A stretch of DNA of 39,015 bases from Serratia sp. H1w (GCF_000633355.1 NZ_AYMQ01000108.1:1-39015); one strand, 5' to 3'; shown: positions 8,959 to 17,093, counted from the first letter of the stretch. Made by a program: numbers and translations. Notes: generated from the sequence alone by a model not told the origin.

Positions 8959-9029
8959 GGGCGCAGCATGCAGCGCCCCTACGTCATGAACGCCGAGCTG
9001 AATCTGTAGGGGTCGAACATGTTCGACCC
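8959..9029. repeat. Inverted pair of GTAG-headed REP-like palindromes between fldB and creD
   Basis: The first unit is GGGCGCAGCATGCAGCGCCC (8959-8978) followed by CTAC (8979-8982), so its GTAG head is on the minus strand. The second, in opposite orientation, is GTAG (9006-9009) followed by GGGTCGAACATGTTCGACCC (9010-9029). They differ in sequence but share the GTAGGGG-N-CATG-N-CCC plan. Head-to-head REP pairs (BIMEs) are typical of gaps between convergent genes. Confidence 0.8.
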
Positions 9030-9071
9030 TGAGTAACTAATGCAAGCTTCAGCAGTGACTCAACTGAGTTT

Positions 9072-10460
9072 TTACTTCCATAGCCTAAAGCGGCTCTCAC
9101 CATTGCTGGCTGGTGCCTCAGCGGTTTCTAGCTCAGCAGTGTTGCCTTTCAAACGAGCCGGGTCGGCCACCTGATACCAGTCCAGCTTACGTGTCAGCAA
9201 CATGATCCCCGCCAGAATGCCGAACAGCAGCACCGAACCCAATACCAGCGCGTTATCTTCCGACTGCAACAGCATATACAGGATGCCATACAGCAGTAAC
9301 AGACTGGCGGCGAACAGCATGCCACGCTTGATCCCACGCAGCACCGCACTGAGGTAGAAGGCAATCAGCCCACTACAGGCCACGCTCGCCAGCAAATACG
9401 CCACGTCGAACCCCAGATGTTCCGAGAAGGCCAGCAGGATCAGATAGAACAATACCAGCGCAGCTCCCACCAGCAGATATTGGATCGGGTGCACCCGCAG
9501 CCCGGTCAGGGTTTCGAACAGGAAGAACGCCATAAACGTCAGCCCCAGGAACAGTACCGCATACTTCACCGCTCGTTCGGTCAGTTGGTAGTGATCGACC
9601 GGCTCAATCAGGCTGGTGGTGAAGGTCGGCAGCTTTTCCTCTTCCATGATGCCATTGTCATACATAAAGGCGCTGTTGATGTTGTTGGCAAACCAGGTGC
9701 TGCGCCAGCGGGCAGAGAAGCCTCTATCAGTCACCTTGCGCTCATCCGGCAGGAAGTTGCCGAGGAAGTTCGGGTGCGGCCAGTTGCTTTGCAATAACAG
9801 CTCGGAGCTGCGCCCCACCGGCACCAGAGACAAGCTGCTGGTCCCCGCCAGGTTCAGCGTAAAATCGGCTGTGAGCCCTTCTTTCTGCAACGAGGCCAAG
9901 GCCAGCGGGGCGTGGATCCCCTGGGAAAGCCCGTTTACCAAGGTACCTGGCTCAAACTTGGCTTGCTGTTGAATGCCGTTGAGGGCTGAAATGCTTTTGA
10001 TGCCACGGGAGTCGCTCAATGACACAACCAGGAAAGGCTGACCGACAGTGATGTTGCTGTGTTGCAGATCGTCCAGATCGGGTTGGGCGAATTTCACCTG
10101 AAAATCCAACGGCCCCTGATAAACCTGGGTCTGATAGATACCCAGTTTGCGGACTTCAACGTTAGGTTTGCCATTCACCACCAGGGATTCCGGCAATACG
10201 AAGCGTTGATAGCGGTTGATCTCTATCGAGATTTCGCCCTTTTCGTTCTTCTTCTCTTCGCGCAAGGTGTACGGGATCACGATCAGCGGCCCCAGTATGC
10301 GCTGTGCACGGCTCGTGCTCTCGCTCACTTGTCCCACCACGCTCTGGCGATAGCCACTGCGTTCCTGTACCACATCCATTAACTGGCCCACCGGGATCAT
10401 CATCAGGATCATCAATCCCAGCAGGGTGGTTATTTTCCAAAACAGTACCGATTTAAACAT
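9072..10460 (-). CDS. creD: Inner membrane protein CreD
   Basis: Membrane protein of the CreBC regulon; in E. coli it affects envelope integrity and colicin E2 tolerance. The 462-residue product from the ATG at 10460 has one N-terminal membrane segment (about residues 8-26), a large soluble, probably periplasmic, domain of about 300 residues (SESTSRAQRILGPLIVIPY near its start), then a run of five or so closely spaced membrane helices at the C-terminal end. The start is supported by AAGGAG nine bases upstream and by family length (E. coli 450). It is separated from creC by 103 bases that contain the cre tag, so it has its own CreB-responsive promoter. Confidence 0.94.
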   Translation of the reverse strand: MFKSVLFWKITTLLGLMILMMIPVGQLMDVVQERSGYRQSVVGQVSESTSRAQRILGPLIVIPYTLREEKKNEKGEISIEINRYQRFVLPESLVVNGKPNVEVRKLGIYQTQVYQGPLDFQVKFAQPDLDDLQHSNITVGQPFLVVSLSDSRGIKSISALNGIQQQAKFEPGTLVNGLSQGIHAPLALASLQKEGLTADFTLNLAGTSSLSLVPVGRSSELLLQSNWPHPNFLGNFLPDERKVTDRGFSARWRSTWFANNINSAFMYDNGIMEEEKLPTFTTSLIEPVDHYQLTERAVKYAVLFLGLTFMAFFLFETLTGLRVHPIQYLLVGAALVLFYLILLAFSEHLGFDVAYLLASVACSGLIAFYLSAVLRGIKRGMLFAASLLLLYGILYMLLQSEDNALVLGSVLLFGILAGIMLLTRKLDWYQVADPARLKGNTAELETAEAPASNGESRFRLWK

Positions 10461-10506
10461 CGTCGCAGACTCCTTGTAGGTAATGTCGCTACGATAGAGC
10501 CGGCAA

Positions 10507-10543
10507 GTGAAATCAGAATGTGGTTGTGTGAAGGGAAGGTGAA
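10507..10543 (-). promoter_or_regulatory. CreB binding site (cre tag) upstream of creD
   Basis: On the minus strand TTCACCTTCCCTTCAC (10543-10528) fits the published cre-tag consensus TTCAC-N6-TTCAC exactly. A third TTCAC lies at 10511-10507. In E. coli the cre tag in front of creD is the strongest CreB target. Position, about 70 bases before the creD start, and the adjacent creBC genes support the call. Confidence 0.85.
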
Positions 10544-10563
10544 GTGTGGGCAATAAATGGCAT

Positions 10564-11982
10564 TCAGAGCGGTAAAGTGAAGATTGCCTGCGCACCGGTG
10601 GGGTGATTGTTTTGCAAACGGATGGTGCCACGATGCAGGCGCGCCACTTCCTGCACGAAGTTCAGGCCCAGGCCGCTGCTCTTGGGTTTATCTTCCCGGG
10701 CCAGCGAATAGAAGCGCTCAAACACCTTGTCCAGCGCATAGTCAGGGATGCCGCTACCGGTATCACAAATCGTGATCTGGTAATGATGTTCCGACCGTTC
10801 GCTGTCGATACTCACCGTACCGTCCGCCGGGGTGAAATCCAGGGCGTTATCCAGCAGGTTGCTCAACGCCTGCCCTAGTAAGAAGGCATCGCCGACCAAT
10901 GTTGCCTCCGCCAGTTCACCCAACTTGATCGTCACGCCACGCTGTGCCGCCTGAGCTTCTTTACCCGCGACGATCTGTCGCAGCAACGGCACTAACGCCA
11001 CCGGAGCCAATTCCAATCCGGGCCGACTTTCCAACTGCGCCTGAACCAGCAGCTTGTCGACCAATTGCTGGATGCGCGCGCTCTGCTGTTCGATATTGGT
11101 TAAAAAGCGTTTGGCCGTCGCCGGAGGAGGTGACTCCTGAAGGAGCTCCGCTGCACCACGGATCGCCGCCAGTGGGCTTTTCAATTCGTGAGTCAGAGTA
11201 TGCACATACTGTTCAATATAGGCTTTGCCTTCCAGCTTCATGCGCATGCTTTCCAGCGCTTGCGCCAGTTGGGTCAGTTCAACGCTGCCCATACGTGGCA
11301 AGGGTACCGCCTCGCCGTGCGCTACCCCGTCGGCATAACGTACCAGGCGATTGATCGAGCGGTTAATCCACCAGACAAACCCCAGGCCGATCGCCAGCGC
11401 AATCCCCAGCAGCACCGCACCCGCCAACAGAATACGCCGCTCGCTGCGGCGGATCACCGGAGCCATCGAGCTGTTGGGTTTGCCAACGCTCAACACGCCG
11501 ATAATCTGCCCTTGCTCAATCACCGGAGCGGCCACGTACATCACCGAACTGCTCTCATCATCGGCAATCGTCCGGGTGCTGCGCGCACCGTACTGGCCAC
11601 GTAATGTCAGATAGACATCGTTCCAGCGGGAGTAATCCTGCCCTAACGCCTGGCCCGATGAATCAAAAATCACCTTGCCGCGGCCATCGGTAACATAGAC
11701 GCGATATTCGTTCCTATCTTTACGGATCCCGGCAATATTGGCCCCGATTGGCCGTTGATTAAGCTGGGCAATGGCTTGCGCCAATTGGCCTTTGGCTGCA
11801 TCCCCGTGTCTCATATCCAGCCGCGCCACCTGTGCCAACAGGTTGGCGGTATCCACCAGCGTACCTTCGGTGGCACGCCGTACGCCAGGTTTCACCTCTT
11901 GTACAAAGATGCTCAACACGAAATAGCCCGCCACTGCCACAATCAGGAAATAGCCTAGCAGCAGGCGCAGGCCAATCCTCAT
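10564..11982 (-). CDS. creC: Sensor histidine kinase CreC
   Basis: Inner-membrane kinase that phosphorylates CreB in response to carbon source and growth state. It has 472 residues (E. coli 474). Membrane helices at about 7-27 and 184-206 flank a periplasmic sensor domain. Then come a HAMP region, the dimerisation box with phosphoacceptor His265 (THELKSPLAA), and an ATPase domain with N box (NLLDNALDF), G1 (DTGSGIP) and G2 (SGLGL). Its start overlaps the creB stop by 4 bases (ATGA), so the two are translationally coupled. Confidence 0.96.
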   Translation of the reverse strand: MRIGLRLLLGYFLIVAVAGYFVLSIFVQEVKPGVRRATEGTLVDTANLLAQVARLDMRHGDAAKGQLAQAIAQLNQRPIGANIAGIRKDRNEYRVYVTDGRGKVIFDSSGQALGQDYSRWNDVYLTLRGQYGARSTRTIADDESSSVMYVAAPVIEQGQIIGVLSVGKPNSSMAPVIRRSERRILLAGAVLLGIALAIGLGFVWWINRSINRLVRYADGVAHGEAVPLPRMGSVELTQLAQALESMRMKLEGKAYIEQYVHTLTHELKSPLAAIRGAAELLQESPPPATAKRFLTNIEQQSARIQQLVDKLLVQAQLESRPGLELAPVALVPLLRQIVAGKEAQAAQRGVTIKLGELAEATLVGDAFLLGQALSNLLDNALDFTPADGTVSIDSERSEHHYQITICDTGSGIPDYALDKVFERFYSLAREDKPKSSGLGLNFVQEVARLHRGTIRLQNNHPTGAQAIFTLPL

Positions 11983-12674
11983 GGCTGGCGGCTCACGCTG
12001 TAGCCTAAGCCACGATGGGTATGGATCGGTGGTTCCACGGCGTCGATCGCCCGCAGTTTGGCACGTAGCGTTTTGATATGGGTATCGACGGTGCGGTCCA
12101 GGCTCTCTTCAGCTTGGGCCCAAACGATGTCCATCAATTGCTGGCGGGAGAACACCCGGCCAGGTGCCTGTAACAGCGTTTTCAACAGCAGGAATTCATA
12201 GCGGGTCAGCAACAGCGGCTGCTGGTGATAACAGATCGTGGCCCCCTCTTCATCCAGGCTAAAGGCACCAAAGTGATACAGGGTTGGCTGCTGCAAGCGC
12301 TGCTGTTTGTGTAGACGCCGCAGGATGGTGCGCACGCGGGCGCTCACCTCGCGTGGGGAGAAGGGTTTGGCAACATAATCATCGGCACCGATTTCCAGCC
12401 CGATCAGGCGATCGAGTTCGCCGCTGCGGGCGGTAAGAAACAGGATCGGTAAATCCGCCGCCTGCGCCAGCAGACGACGGCAAAGTTCAAAACCGTTGAT
12501 ATCGGGCAGGCCGACGTCGAGGATCACCAACGCCGGTAAACCCTGTTGCAAAGCCTGCAAAGCAGGCTCGCCACGTTCAAACCAACGCACCTGAAAGCCT
12601 TCGCTTTCCAGGGTATAAATCAGCGTATCCGCAATGCTGGGTTCGTCCTCTACCAGCCAAAGCAGCGGTTTCAT
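11979..12674 (-). CDS. creB: Response regulator CreB (OmpR family)
   Basis: Transcription factor activated by CreC that binds cre tags. The 231-residue product (E. coli 229) has a receiver domain with acidic pair Asp10-Glu11, phosphoacceptor Asp53 and Lys103, and a C-terminal winged helix (about 135-228). I chose the ATG at 12674 ([12 protein letters not shown]) because it gives the family N-terminus. That ATG overlaps the cptA stop by 4 bases, so creB appears to be read from the sdhE-cptA message. creA, which precedes creB in E. coli, is not here. Confidence 0.95.
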   Translation of the reverse strand: MKPLLWLVEDEPSIADTLIYTLESEGFQVRWFERGEPALQALQQGLPALVILDVGLPDINGFELCRRLLAQAADLPILFLTARSGELDRLIGLEIGADDYVAKPFSPREVSARVRTILRRLHKQQRLQQPTLYHFGAFSLDEEGATICYHQQPLLLTRYEFLLLKTLLQAPGRVFSRQQLMDIVWAQAEESLDRTVDTHIKTLRAKLRAIDAVEPPIHTHRGLGYSVSRQP

Positions 12675-13096
12675 TGTTGATCCTCGTCGGTAGCGGGTTG
12701 CACAAACAGCAGCCGCTGACGCAGTTGGCGCCAATCCGCTTTGCTCATGGCATCCGAAGCCAACCACAGCCGCTGGCGTTTTTTACCGTTGATCTGCTGT
12801 AGCGACAGAATAATACCGAACCCCGGCATCCAGGGTTTTTTCACCATCAGCCATTCCTGGCCATGCCACTCAATCCGGCGTTCAGCCAGCAACCGCAGTT
12901 CTCCCTGCCTGGATGCAATACGCTTTTGGCTGCGAATGCACTCAAACACCACCAACGTCAACAGCACCAGCCATATCAAACCGTAGCCTTCCGGCCACGG
13001 GGCGATCAGGATCAGCAAGATCAGCAGGCCGTGGGTCAGCAGCGAGACTAACTGGGTACGCCAGGAAACGCGGACATCACATCGCCACTGGGCCAC
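12671..13096 (-). CDS. cptA: Inner membrane protein CptA (YgfX)
   Basis: Small membrane protein of 141 residues with a short cytoplasmic head ([12 protein letters not shown]), two adjacent membrane helices (about 16-33 and 38-52) and a cytoplasmic tail. E. coli YgfX was described as a toxin acting on FtsZ and MreB. In Serratia the sdhE-ygfX pair has been studied without good support for a toxin-antitoxin role, so function is open. Its start overlaps the sdhE end by 20 bases and its stop overlaps the creB start by 4 bases. Confidence 0.9.
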   Translation of the reverse strand: MAQWRCDVRVSWRTQLVSLLTHGLLILLILIAPWPEGYGLIWLVLLTLVVFECIRSQKRIASRQGELRLLAERRIEWHGQEWLMVKKPWMPGFGIILSLQQINGKKRQRLWLASDAMSKADWRQLRQRLLFVQPATDEDQQ

Positions 13097-13343
13097 GGGC
13101 TTTATTTCGCGTTTGGATCAGGGATACCATTCTCTGCAGATCTTGATCCTGCGGAGTACCATGATTCATCAGCCAGTTGAACAAATCGGGGTCGTCACTT
13201 TCGAGCAAGCGGATGAATACGGCCTTGTCTGCATCACTCAGCGTATCGTATTCATGTTCGAAAAACGGCATGATCGAGATATCCAGCTCGCGCATGCCGC
13301 GACGGCAGGCCCAGTGAATACGTGCTTTATTGTTAATATCCAT
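13077..13343 (-). CDS. sdhE: FAD assembly factor SdhE
   Basis: Promotes covalent attachment of FAD to succinate dehydrogenase SdhA and to fumarate reductase FrdA. The 88-residue protein contains the RGxxE motif (residues 15-19, RGMRE), which contacts the flavoprotein. The ATG at 13343 ([16 protein letters not shown]) matches the family N-terminus. A longer frame exists upstream but has no family support. It heads the overlapping sdhE-cptA-creB-creC chain and is divergent from ygfZ, as in E. coli. Confidence 0.95.
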   Translation of the reverse strand: MDINNKARIHWACRRGMRELDISIMPFFEHEYDTLSDADKAVFIRLLESDDPDLFNWLMNHGTPQDQDLQRMVSLIQTRNKARGPVAM

Positions 13344-13643
13344 GTTGTTATGACTAACCTCTTTTCGGCATGGCTTGCCATGCTGTTGGGCAACCGACAC
13401 TTGGTATGGCAACACGCGTGCAATTTAATTCCATCAGCCAACGATTTGGGTAACATTGGGTATCGTTGGCCGTAAGTGCCTAGAGTAACAATTTGACATA
13501 CTCGCCGGGAAGGGCGTTCACTCAACAAAGCGTAAAATGTCAAAAAAAGCGCTGCCTGGTAATAACTGTTTGCAAAGCCAGCCACCTCTTTTACCATGGT
13601 AGCAACCCCAACAGGTATGCTAAACATGCAGCAGGAACCGATT

Positions 13644-14636
13644 ATGGCGTTCAATATTCCTTTTCCATCCCGTCAACCTTCCGCCTCTTCCCATCTGCCA
13701 CTGACGCTGATCTCACTGGAAGATTGGGCCTTGGTGCGGCTGAACGGGCCAGACACGGTGAAATATCTTCAAGGCCAGGTGACGGCCGACATCGATAAGC
13801 TGGCGGCCGATCAACACGTGCTGTGCGGCCATTGCGATGCCAAAGGCAAGATGTGGAGCAACCTGCGTTTATTCCACCACGGTGAAGGCTTTGCCTATCT
13901 TGAGCGCCGCAGCGTGCTGGATAGTCAACTGGCTGAAATAAAGAAATACGCGGTGTTCTCCAAGATCACCATCGCGGCAGACGGCGATGCTGTGCTGCTG
14001 GGCCTCGCCGGTCAGCAGGCACGTGCCGCATTGGCGCAGGTGTTCGCTACCCTGCCAGATGCGGAACACCAAGTGGTGCAAGACGGCGACACGACCTTGC
14101 TGCACTTTGCCCTGCCAGCGGAACGTTTTATGCTGATCGTTTCGGCAGAAACCGCCGCCCAACTCGCCGCCAAGCTGGATGGGCAGGCAGAGCTGAACGA
14201 CAGCCGCCAATGGCTGGCGCTGGATATCGAGGCCGGTTATCCGGTAATTGATGCCCCAAACAGTGCGCAGCTGATCCCGCAGGCCACCAATCTGCAAGCG
14301 CTGGCAGGCATTAGCTTCAGTAAAGGCTGCTACACCGGGCAGGAAATGGTGGCTCGCGCCAAGTTCCGGGGAGCCAACAAGCGCGCCCTGTATTGGCTGG
14401 AAGGTACCGCCAGCCAAGTTCCACAGGCCGGTGACGATTTGGAGTTGAAGCTGGGTGACAACTGGCGCCGTACCGGCACCGTGCTGGCGGCAAGCGCACT
14501 GGCTGACGGAACGCTGTGGGTACAGGTGGTAATGAATAACGATCTGGAAGCGGATAGCGTGCTGCGTGTACGTGATGATGCCACCAGCCAGTTGGTTATC
14601 AAACCTCTGCCTTACTCACTGGCAGAAGAGAAGTAA
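13644..14636 (+). CDS. ygfZ: tRNA-modifying protein YgfZ, folate-dependent Fe-S cluster factor
   Basis: Related to GcvT. It binds tetrahydrofolate and supports maturation or repair of Fe-S enzymes such as MiaB. The 330-residue product has the aminomethyltransferase-like fold and the signature motif KGCYTGQE at residues 227-234, with its conserved Cys229. The ATG at 13644 ([12 protein letters not shown]) has AGGA seven bases upstream and fits the E. coli N-terminus; earlier in-frame ATGs at 13596 and 13617 are not supported. It is divergent from sdhE across a 300-base region that includes a TTGACA at 13493-13498 without a convincing -10. Confidence 0.95.
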   Translation: MAFNIPFPSRQPSASSHLPLTLISLEDWALVRLNGPDTVKYLQGQVTADIDKLAADQHVLCGHCDAKGKMWSNLRLFHHGEGFAYLERRSVLDSQLAEIKKYAVFSKITIAADGDAVLLGLAGQQARAALAQVFATLPDAEHQVVQDGDTTLLHFALPAERFMLIVSAETAAQLAAKLDGQAELNDSRQWLALDIEAGYPVIDAPNSAQLIPQATNLQALAGISFSKGCYTGQEMVARAKFRGANKRALYWLEGTASQVPQAGDDLELKLGDNWRRTGTVLAASALADGTLWVQVVMNNDLEADSVLRVRDDATSQLVIKPLPYSLAEEK

Positions 14637-14644
14637 TCTTTTTA

Positions 14645-14667
14645 GCCGCAGGCATCGCGCCTGCGGC
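14645..14667. terminator. Hairpin between convergent ygfZ and the DUF2165 gene
   Basis: A perfect 9-base stem GCCGCAGGC (14645-14653), loop ATCGC, GCCTGCGGC (14659-14667) lies 8 bases after the ygfZ stop and 11 bases after the facing gene's stop. There is no T tract on either exit side, so it may be a weak terminator or an mRNA 3'-end stabiliser. Confidence 0.5.
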
Positions 14668-14678
14668 CAGACAACGAG

Positions 14679-15176
14679 TTAGTCGTCCAATTCCCCATCA
14701 CGCGGCACCAGATAGATCAGCACCAGCAAAATGGTGACAAAGAAGCGGAAAGCATCGGGCACTCCGTTCCACTGTTTTGACATCCACATGCCAAACCACT
14801 CACCGCCGACGGACATAAAGGCAACCTGCCAGGTAAGGAAGCCCAAAGTCAAACCCGCGATAGCCAACGTCTTGGCACGATTAAACCGCACCGCAGGCAA
14901 TTTCAGGCCACACAGCAGGCGTATCCCACCGATCCAGCACAACACCGCAGTCAGGGTTTCCAGGGCAATAATGCCGACATACCCCACCTGATGCAGCCAA
15001 GGCGACTGGATCGCACGGTAGGTGATAGTGGCATCAGGGAATATCGTATCCATCAGAAAAACATGACGTACAAAAGCGAAGTTGGTGCCGTAATCAGTGA
15101 TATTGCCAAAGGCCACCAGTGAGGCAAAGAGTGCGATAGCGCAGACCAGCAGCGCTTTGGATAGACGAACGATCAT
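14679..15176 (-). CDS. DUF2165 family small integral membrane protein
   Basis: A 165-residue protein with four predicted membrane helices (about residues 8-25, 66-86, 105-125 and 139-157). The first loop carries the conserved-looking NITDYGTNFAFVRHVFLMDT, and GGEWFGMWMSKQWNG lies between the last two helices. These features match the DUF2165 family as I remember it; no function is established. The ATG has AGGA nine bases upstream. It sits between ygfZ and trhA, which are close neighbours in E. coli, so it is a lineage-specific insertion into that order. Confidence 0.8.
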   Translation of the reverse strand: MIVRLSKALLVCAIALFASLVAFGNITDYGTNFAFVRHVFLMDTIFPDATITYRAIQSPWLHQVGYVGIIALETLTAVLCWIGGIRLLCGLKLPAVRFNRAKTLAIAGLTLGFLTWQVAFMSVGGEWFGMWMSKQWNGVPDAFRFFVTILLVLIYLVPRDGELDD

Positions 15177-15219
15177 AGTAATGAGTCCTGGGTAAGGTTA
15201 AAGGCACCGGGAGGTGCAA

Positions 15220-15294
15220 TCTACCCCATGGATCTCAAGATGCAGGTCAGGTAGCAAGCTCAGCCACCCCCTGCGGCTTGAAAGCCAGGGATAT
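15220..15294. repeat. Intergenic imperfect palindrome with about 24-base terminal inverted repeats
   Basis: The left end (ACCCCATGGATCTCAAGATG, 15223-15242) is an imperfect reverse complement of the right end (CTGCGGCTTGAAAGCCAGGG, 15271-15290). The whole unit is about 75 bases. It resembles the CTTGAAAG-ended intergenic repeats I associate with Serratia and Yersinia genomes. A partial match to its right end recurs at 16267-16286. Confidence 0.5.
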
Positions 15295-15402
15295 GGCGGG
15301 CTCAGAAATAATCAGGCTTGCTGGATACCCGAAAGAAACAAGCGCCTCTTTTTTAACTCAAAAGAAACGATTTAGCAATATATCAACAACAAAATGAGCG
15401 GG

Positions 15403-16077
15403 TTAGACGTAAAGGTAGATCGCCATAAAGTGACACACGCTGCCACCGAGCACAAAGCCGTGCCAGATCGCATGGCCAAAGCGGAAACGCTTCGACGCGT
15501 AGAAAATCACCCCTAGCGTATACACCACGCCGCCCACCGCCAGCAACGTTACCCCTCCGACCTCCAAGCGCATCGCCAGTTGATAGATAACTATCAGCGA
15601 TAACCAACCCATAGTCAGGTAAGTCACCAGCGACAACACCTCAAAACGGTGCGCGAACGCCAGTTTGAAGATCACCCCGAACAGCGCCAGCCCCCAGATC
15701 ACCGCCATCAGCCCTCTCGCCAACGGTGAGTCTAACCCCACCAACAGAAACGGCGTATAGGTCCCGGCGATCAATAAGTAGATGGCGCAGTGGTCAAATT
15801 TTTTCAGCCAGTGTTTGGCTCTCTGATGCGGAATGGCGTGATACAGCGTGGAAGCCAGGAACAGCAGGATCATGCTGCCGCCATACAGGCTGTAGCTGGT
15901 AATGGCCGTTACCCCAGCGCCGGCGTTTACCGCCTGGACCAACAACAACACCAAACCGACAATGCCAAACACCAATCCGATGCCGTGGCTGATACTGTTG
16001 GCAATTTCCTCTGCCCATGGATAAGCCGTGACTGGCAACTCGTCGGCCCCGGTTTTCACTTCATCCGTTCTTCCCAT
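15403..16077 (-). CDS. trhA: PAQR/hemolysin III family membrane protein TrhA (YqfA)
   Basis: Inner-membrane protein of the hemolysin III/PAQR superfamily, linked in E. coli to membrane-lipid homeostasis rather than lysis. The 224 residues contain about seven hydrophobic helices. The family's metal-site signature is present: Ser and His in the second helix region (STLYHAIPH), [15 protein letters not shown], and the C-terminal [19 protein letters not shown] chose the ATG at 16077 ([10 protein letters not shown]), which has GAGAGG nine bases upstream. A FabR-type operator lies in its promoter region. Confidence 0.9.
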   Translation of the reverse strand: MGRTDEVKTGADELPVTAYPWAEEIANSISHGIGLVFGIVGLVLLLVQAVNAGAGVTAITSYSLYGGSMILLFLASTLYHAIPHQRAKHWLKKFDHCAIYLLIAGTYTPFLLVGLDSPLARGLMAVIWGLALFGVIFKLAFAHRFEVLSLVTYLTMGWLSLIVIYQLAMRLEVGGVTLLAVGGVVYTLGVIFYASKRFRFGHAIWHGFVLGGSVCHFMAIYLYV

Positions 16078-16150
16078 AACTCGCAACCTCTCAAAACTAA
16101 CGCATATTGTGCGAAATAACCGCAGATGAGAGTAGCTGAGAATGATTCCA

Positions 16151-16187
16151 GTGTACACGTGTACGCTAAAATAAAACTGTGTACGCT
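16151..16187 (-). promoter_or_regulatory. FabR-type operator upstream of trhA
   Basis: The minus strand reads AGCGTACACGTGTACAC at 16167-16151, containing the perfect 12-base palindrome GTACACGTGTAC (16153-16164). A second AGCGTACAC lies exactly 20 bases upstream (16187-16179). As I recall, the E. coli FabR (YijC) sites at fabA and fabB have the AGCGTACAnnTGT pattern, and yqfA was predicted as a third target by phylogenetic footprinting. Confidence 0.6.
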
Positions 16188-16266
16188 TGTAACACCGCGC
16201 TAACATCGAAATCCCCGGCTCACTGGGCTACAATCGACAAGCTTTGCACCCTAAGGATTTCAGTTA

Positions 16267-16286
16267 GCTTGAAAGACAACGGGTAT
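16267..16286. repeat. Partial copy of the CTTGAAAG repeat end
   Basis: GCTTGAAAGACAACGGGTAT resembles the right end of the repeat at 15220-15294 (GCTTGAAAGCCAGGGATAT). Only this end is recognisable. It lies in the leader of the HD-domain gene. Confidence 0.35.
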
Positions 16287-16314
16287 TCCCATCATTCACC
16301 TCGAGGTTCGTCTC

Positions 16315-16923
16315 ATGTCATCCGCTGTACCCGCCTTAGACTTTGGCTCCATGACTCAAGTTATCCAGTTCTTGATGGAAATCGATAAACTGAAAAGCGT
16401 TCAGCGCCGTACCAAGGTGTTGGGCACCCAGCGTCAGGAAAACTCGGCCGAGCACAGTTGGCACTTTGCCATTGCGGCTCTAAGCCTGGCCCCTTATGCC
16501 GGTGATGCGGTAGATATTCAGCGCGTGATCCAGATGGCTCTGCTGCACGACATCGTCGAGATCGATGCAGGCGATGTCTTTGTCTACGATCTGGCGGCCC
16601 GTGCGGCGATCCACGATCAGGAAGTGGCCGCAGCCAAACGCCTGTTCGGTCTGTTGCCGGAACCTCAGCGTGGGTTGTTCACCGCGTTGTGGCAGGAGTA
16701 TGAAGATGGTGAAAGCGCCGATGCCCGCTTTGCGCTGGTGTTGGATCGCAGTATGCCGATGCTGATGAACCTGCATAATGAAGGCCAGAGCTGGGTAGAA
16801 AATAACGTTAGCCTGGAGCAGGTGTTAAATCGCAACGCGATGATTGCCGATATCCACCCAGAACTGTGGAAGCACCTGGAGCAGCACTTGCGGGATGCAC
16901 AGCGCAAAGGCTGGCTGAAGTAA
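16315..16923 (+). CDS. HD-domain hydrolase (HDDC2/YfbR-like, putative 5'-deoxynucleotidase)
   Basis: A 202-residue soluble protein of the HD phosphohydrolase superfamily. The metal-binding set is visible: His at residue 45 (ENSAEHSWH), the HD pair in MALLHDIVEIDAGD (about 77-90), and a later Asp in VLDRSMPM (about 144). The N-terminal EIDKLKSVQRRTKV and ENSAEHSWH resemble HDDC2-type enzymes, whose YfbR relatives dephosphorylate deoxynucleoside monophosphates. The substrate here is not shown. The ATG has GAGG eight bases upstream. It is divergent from trhA and followed by a composite repeat. Confidence 0.85.
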   Translation: MSSAVPALDFGSMTQVIQFLMEIDKLKSVQRRTKVLGTQRQENSAEHSWHFAIAALSLAPYAGDAVDIQRVIQMALLHDIVEIDAGDVFVYDLAARAAIHDQEVAAAKRLFGLLPEPQRGLFTALWQEYEDGESADARFALVLDRSMPMLMNLHNEGQSWVENNVSLEQVLNRNAMIADIHPELWKHLEQHLRDAQRKGWLK

Positions 16924-16925
16924 TG

Positions 16926-17026
16926 CCCTCACCCTAACCCTCTCCCACAAGGAGAGGGAACCGATTGAGCTGCAATTTTACTCCCGCAATTGGCCCTGAC
17001 ACGGGCGCAGCATGCAGCGCCCCTAC
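16926..17026. repeat. Composite repeat: CCCTCTCCC hairpin joined to a REP-like palindrome
   Basis: CCCTCACCCTAACCCTCTCC begins the copy at 16926. The stem CCCTCTCCC/GGAGAGGG is slightly degenerate (AC-AAGG instead of ACAGGG). After about 40 bases comes GGGCGCAGCATGCAGCGCCC (17003-17022) with CTAC (17023-17026). The segment from 16945 to 17026 matches, in reverse orientation, the end of the window (38934-39015) along its whole length with scattered mismatches, so hairpin, spacer and REP form one mobile or duplicated unit. Confidence 0.8.
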
Positions 17027-17093
17027 GCAGTTCCACATTAGCTGCCAACGACGCTGAACTGGCTCCTTAGCCCTTTGGGAGGTTGGGGGGATA

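Noticed and set aside
16315-16923. Assigning the HD-domain gene the symbol yfbR
   Set aside because: The HD motifs fit, but the rest of the protein differs from E. coli YfbR and looks closer to HDDC2-type proteins, so no symbol is given.
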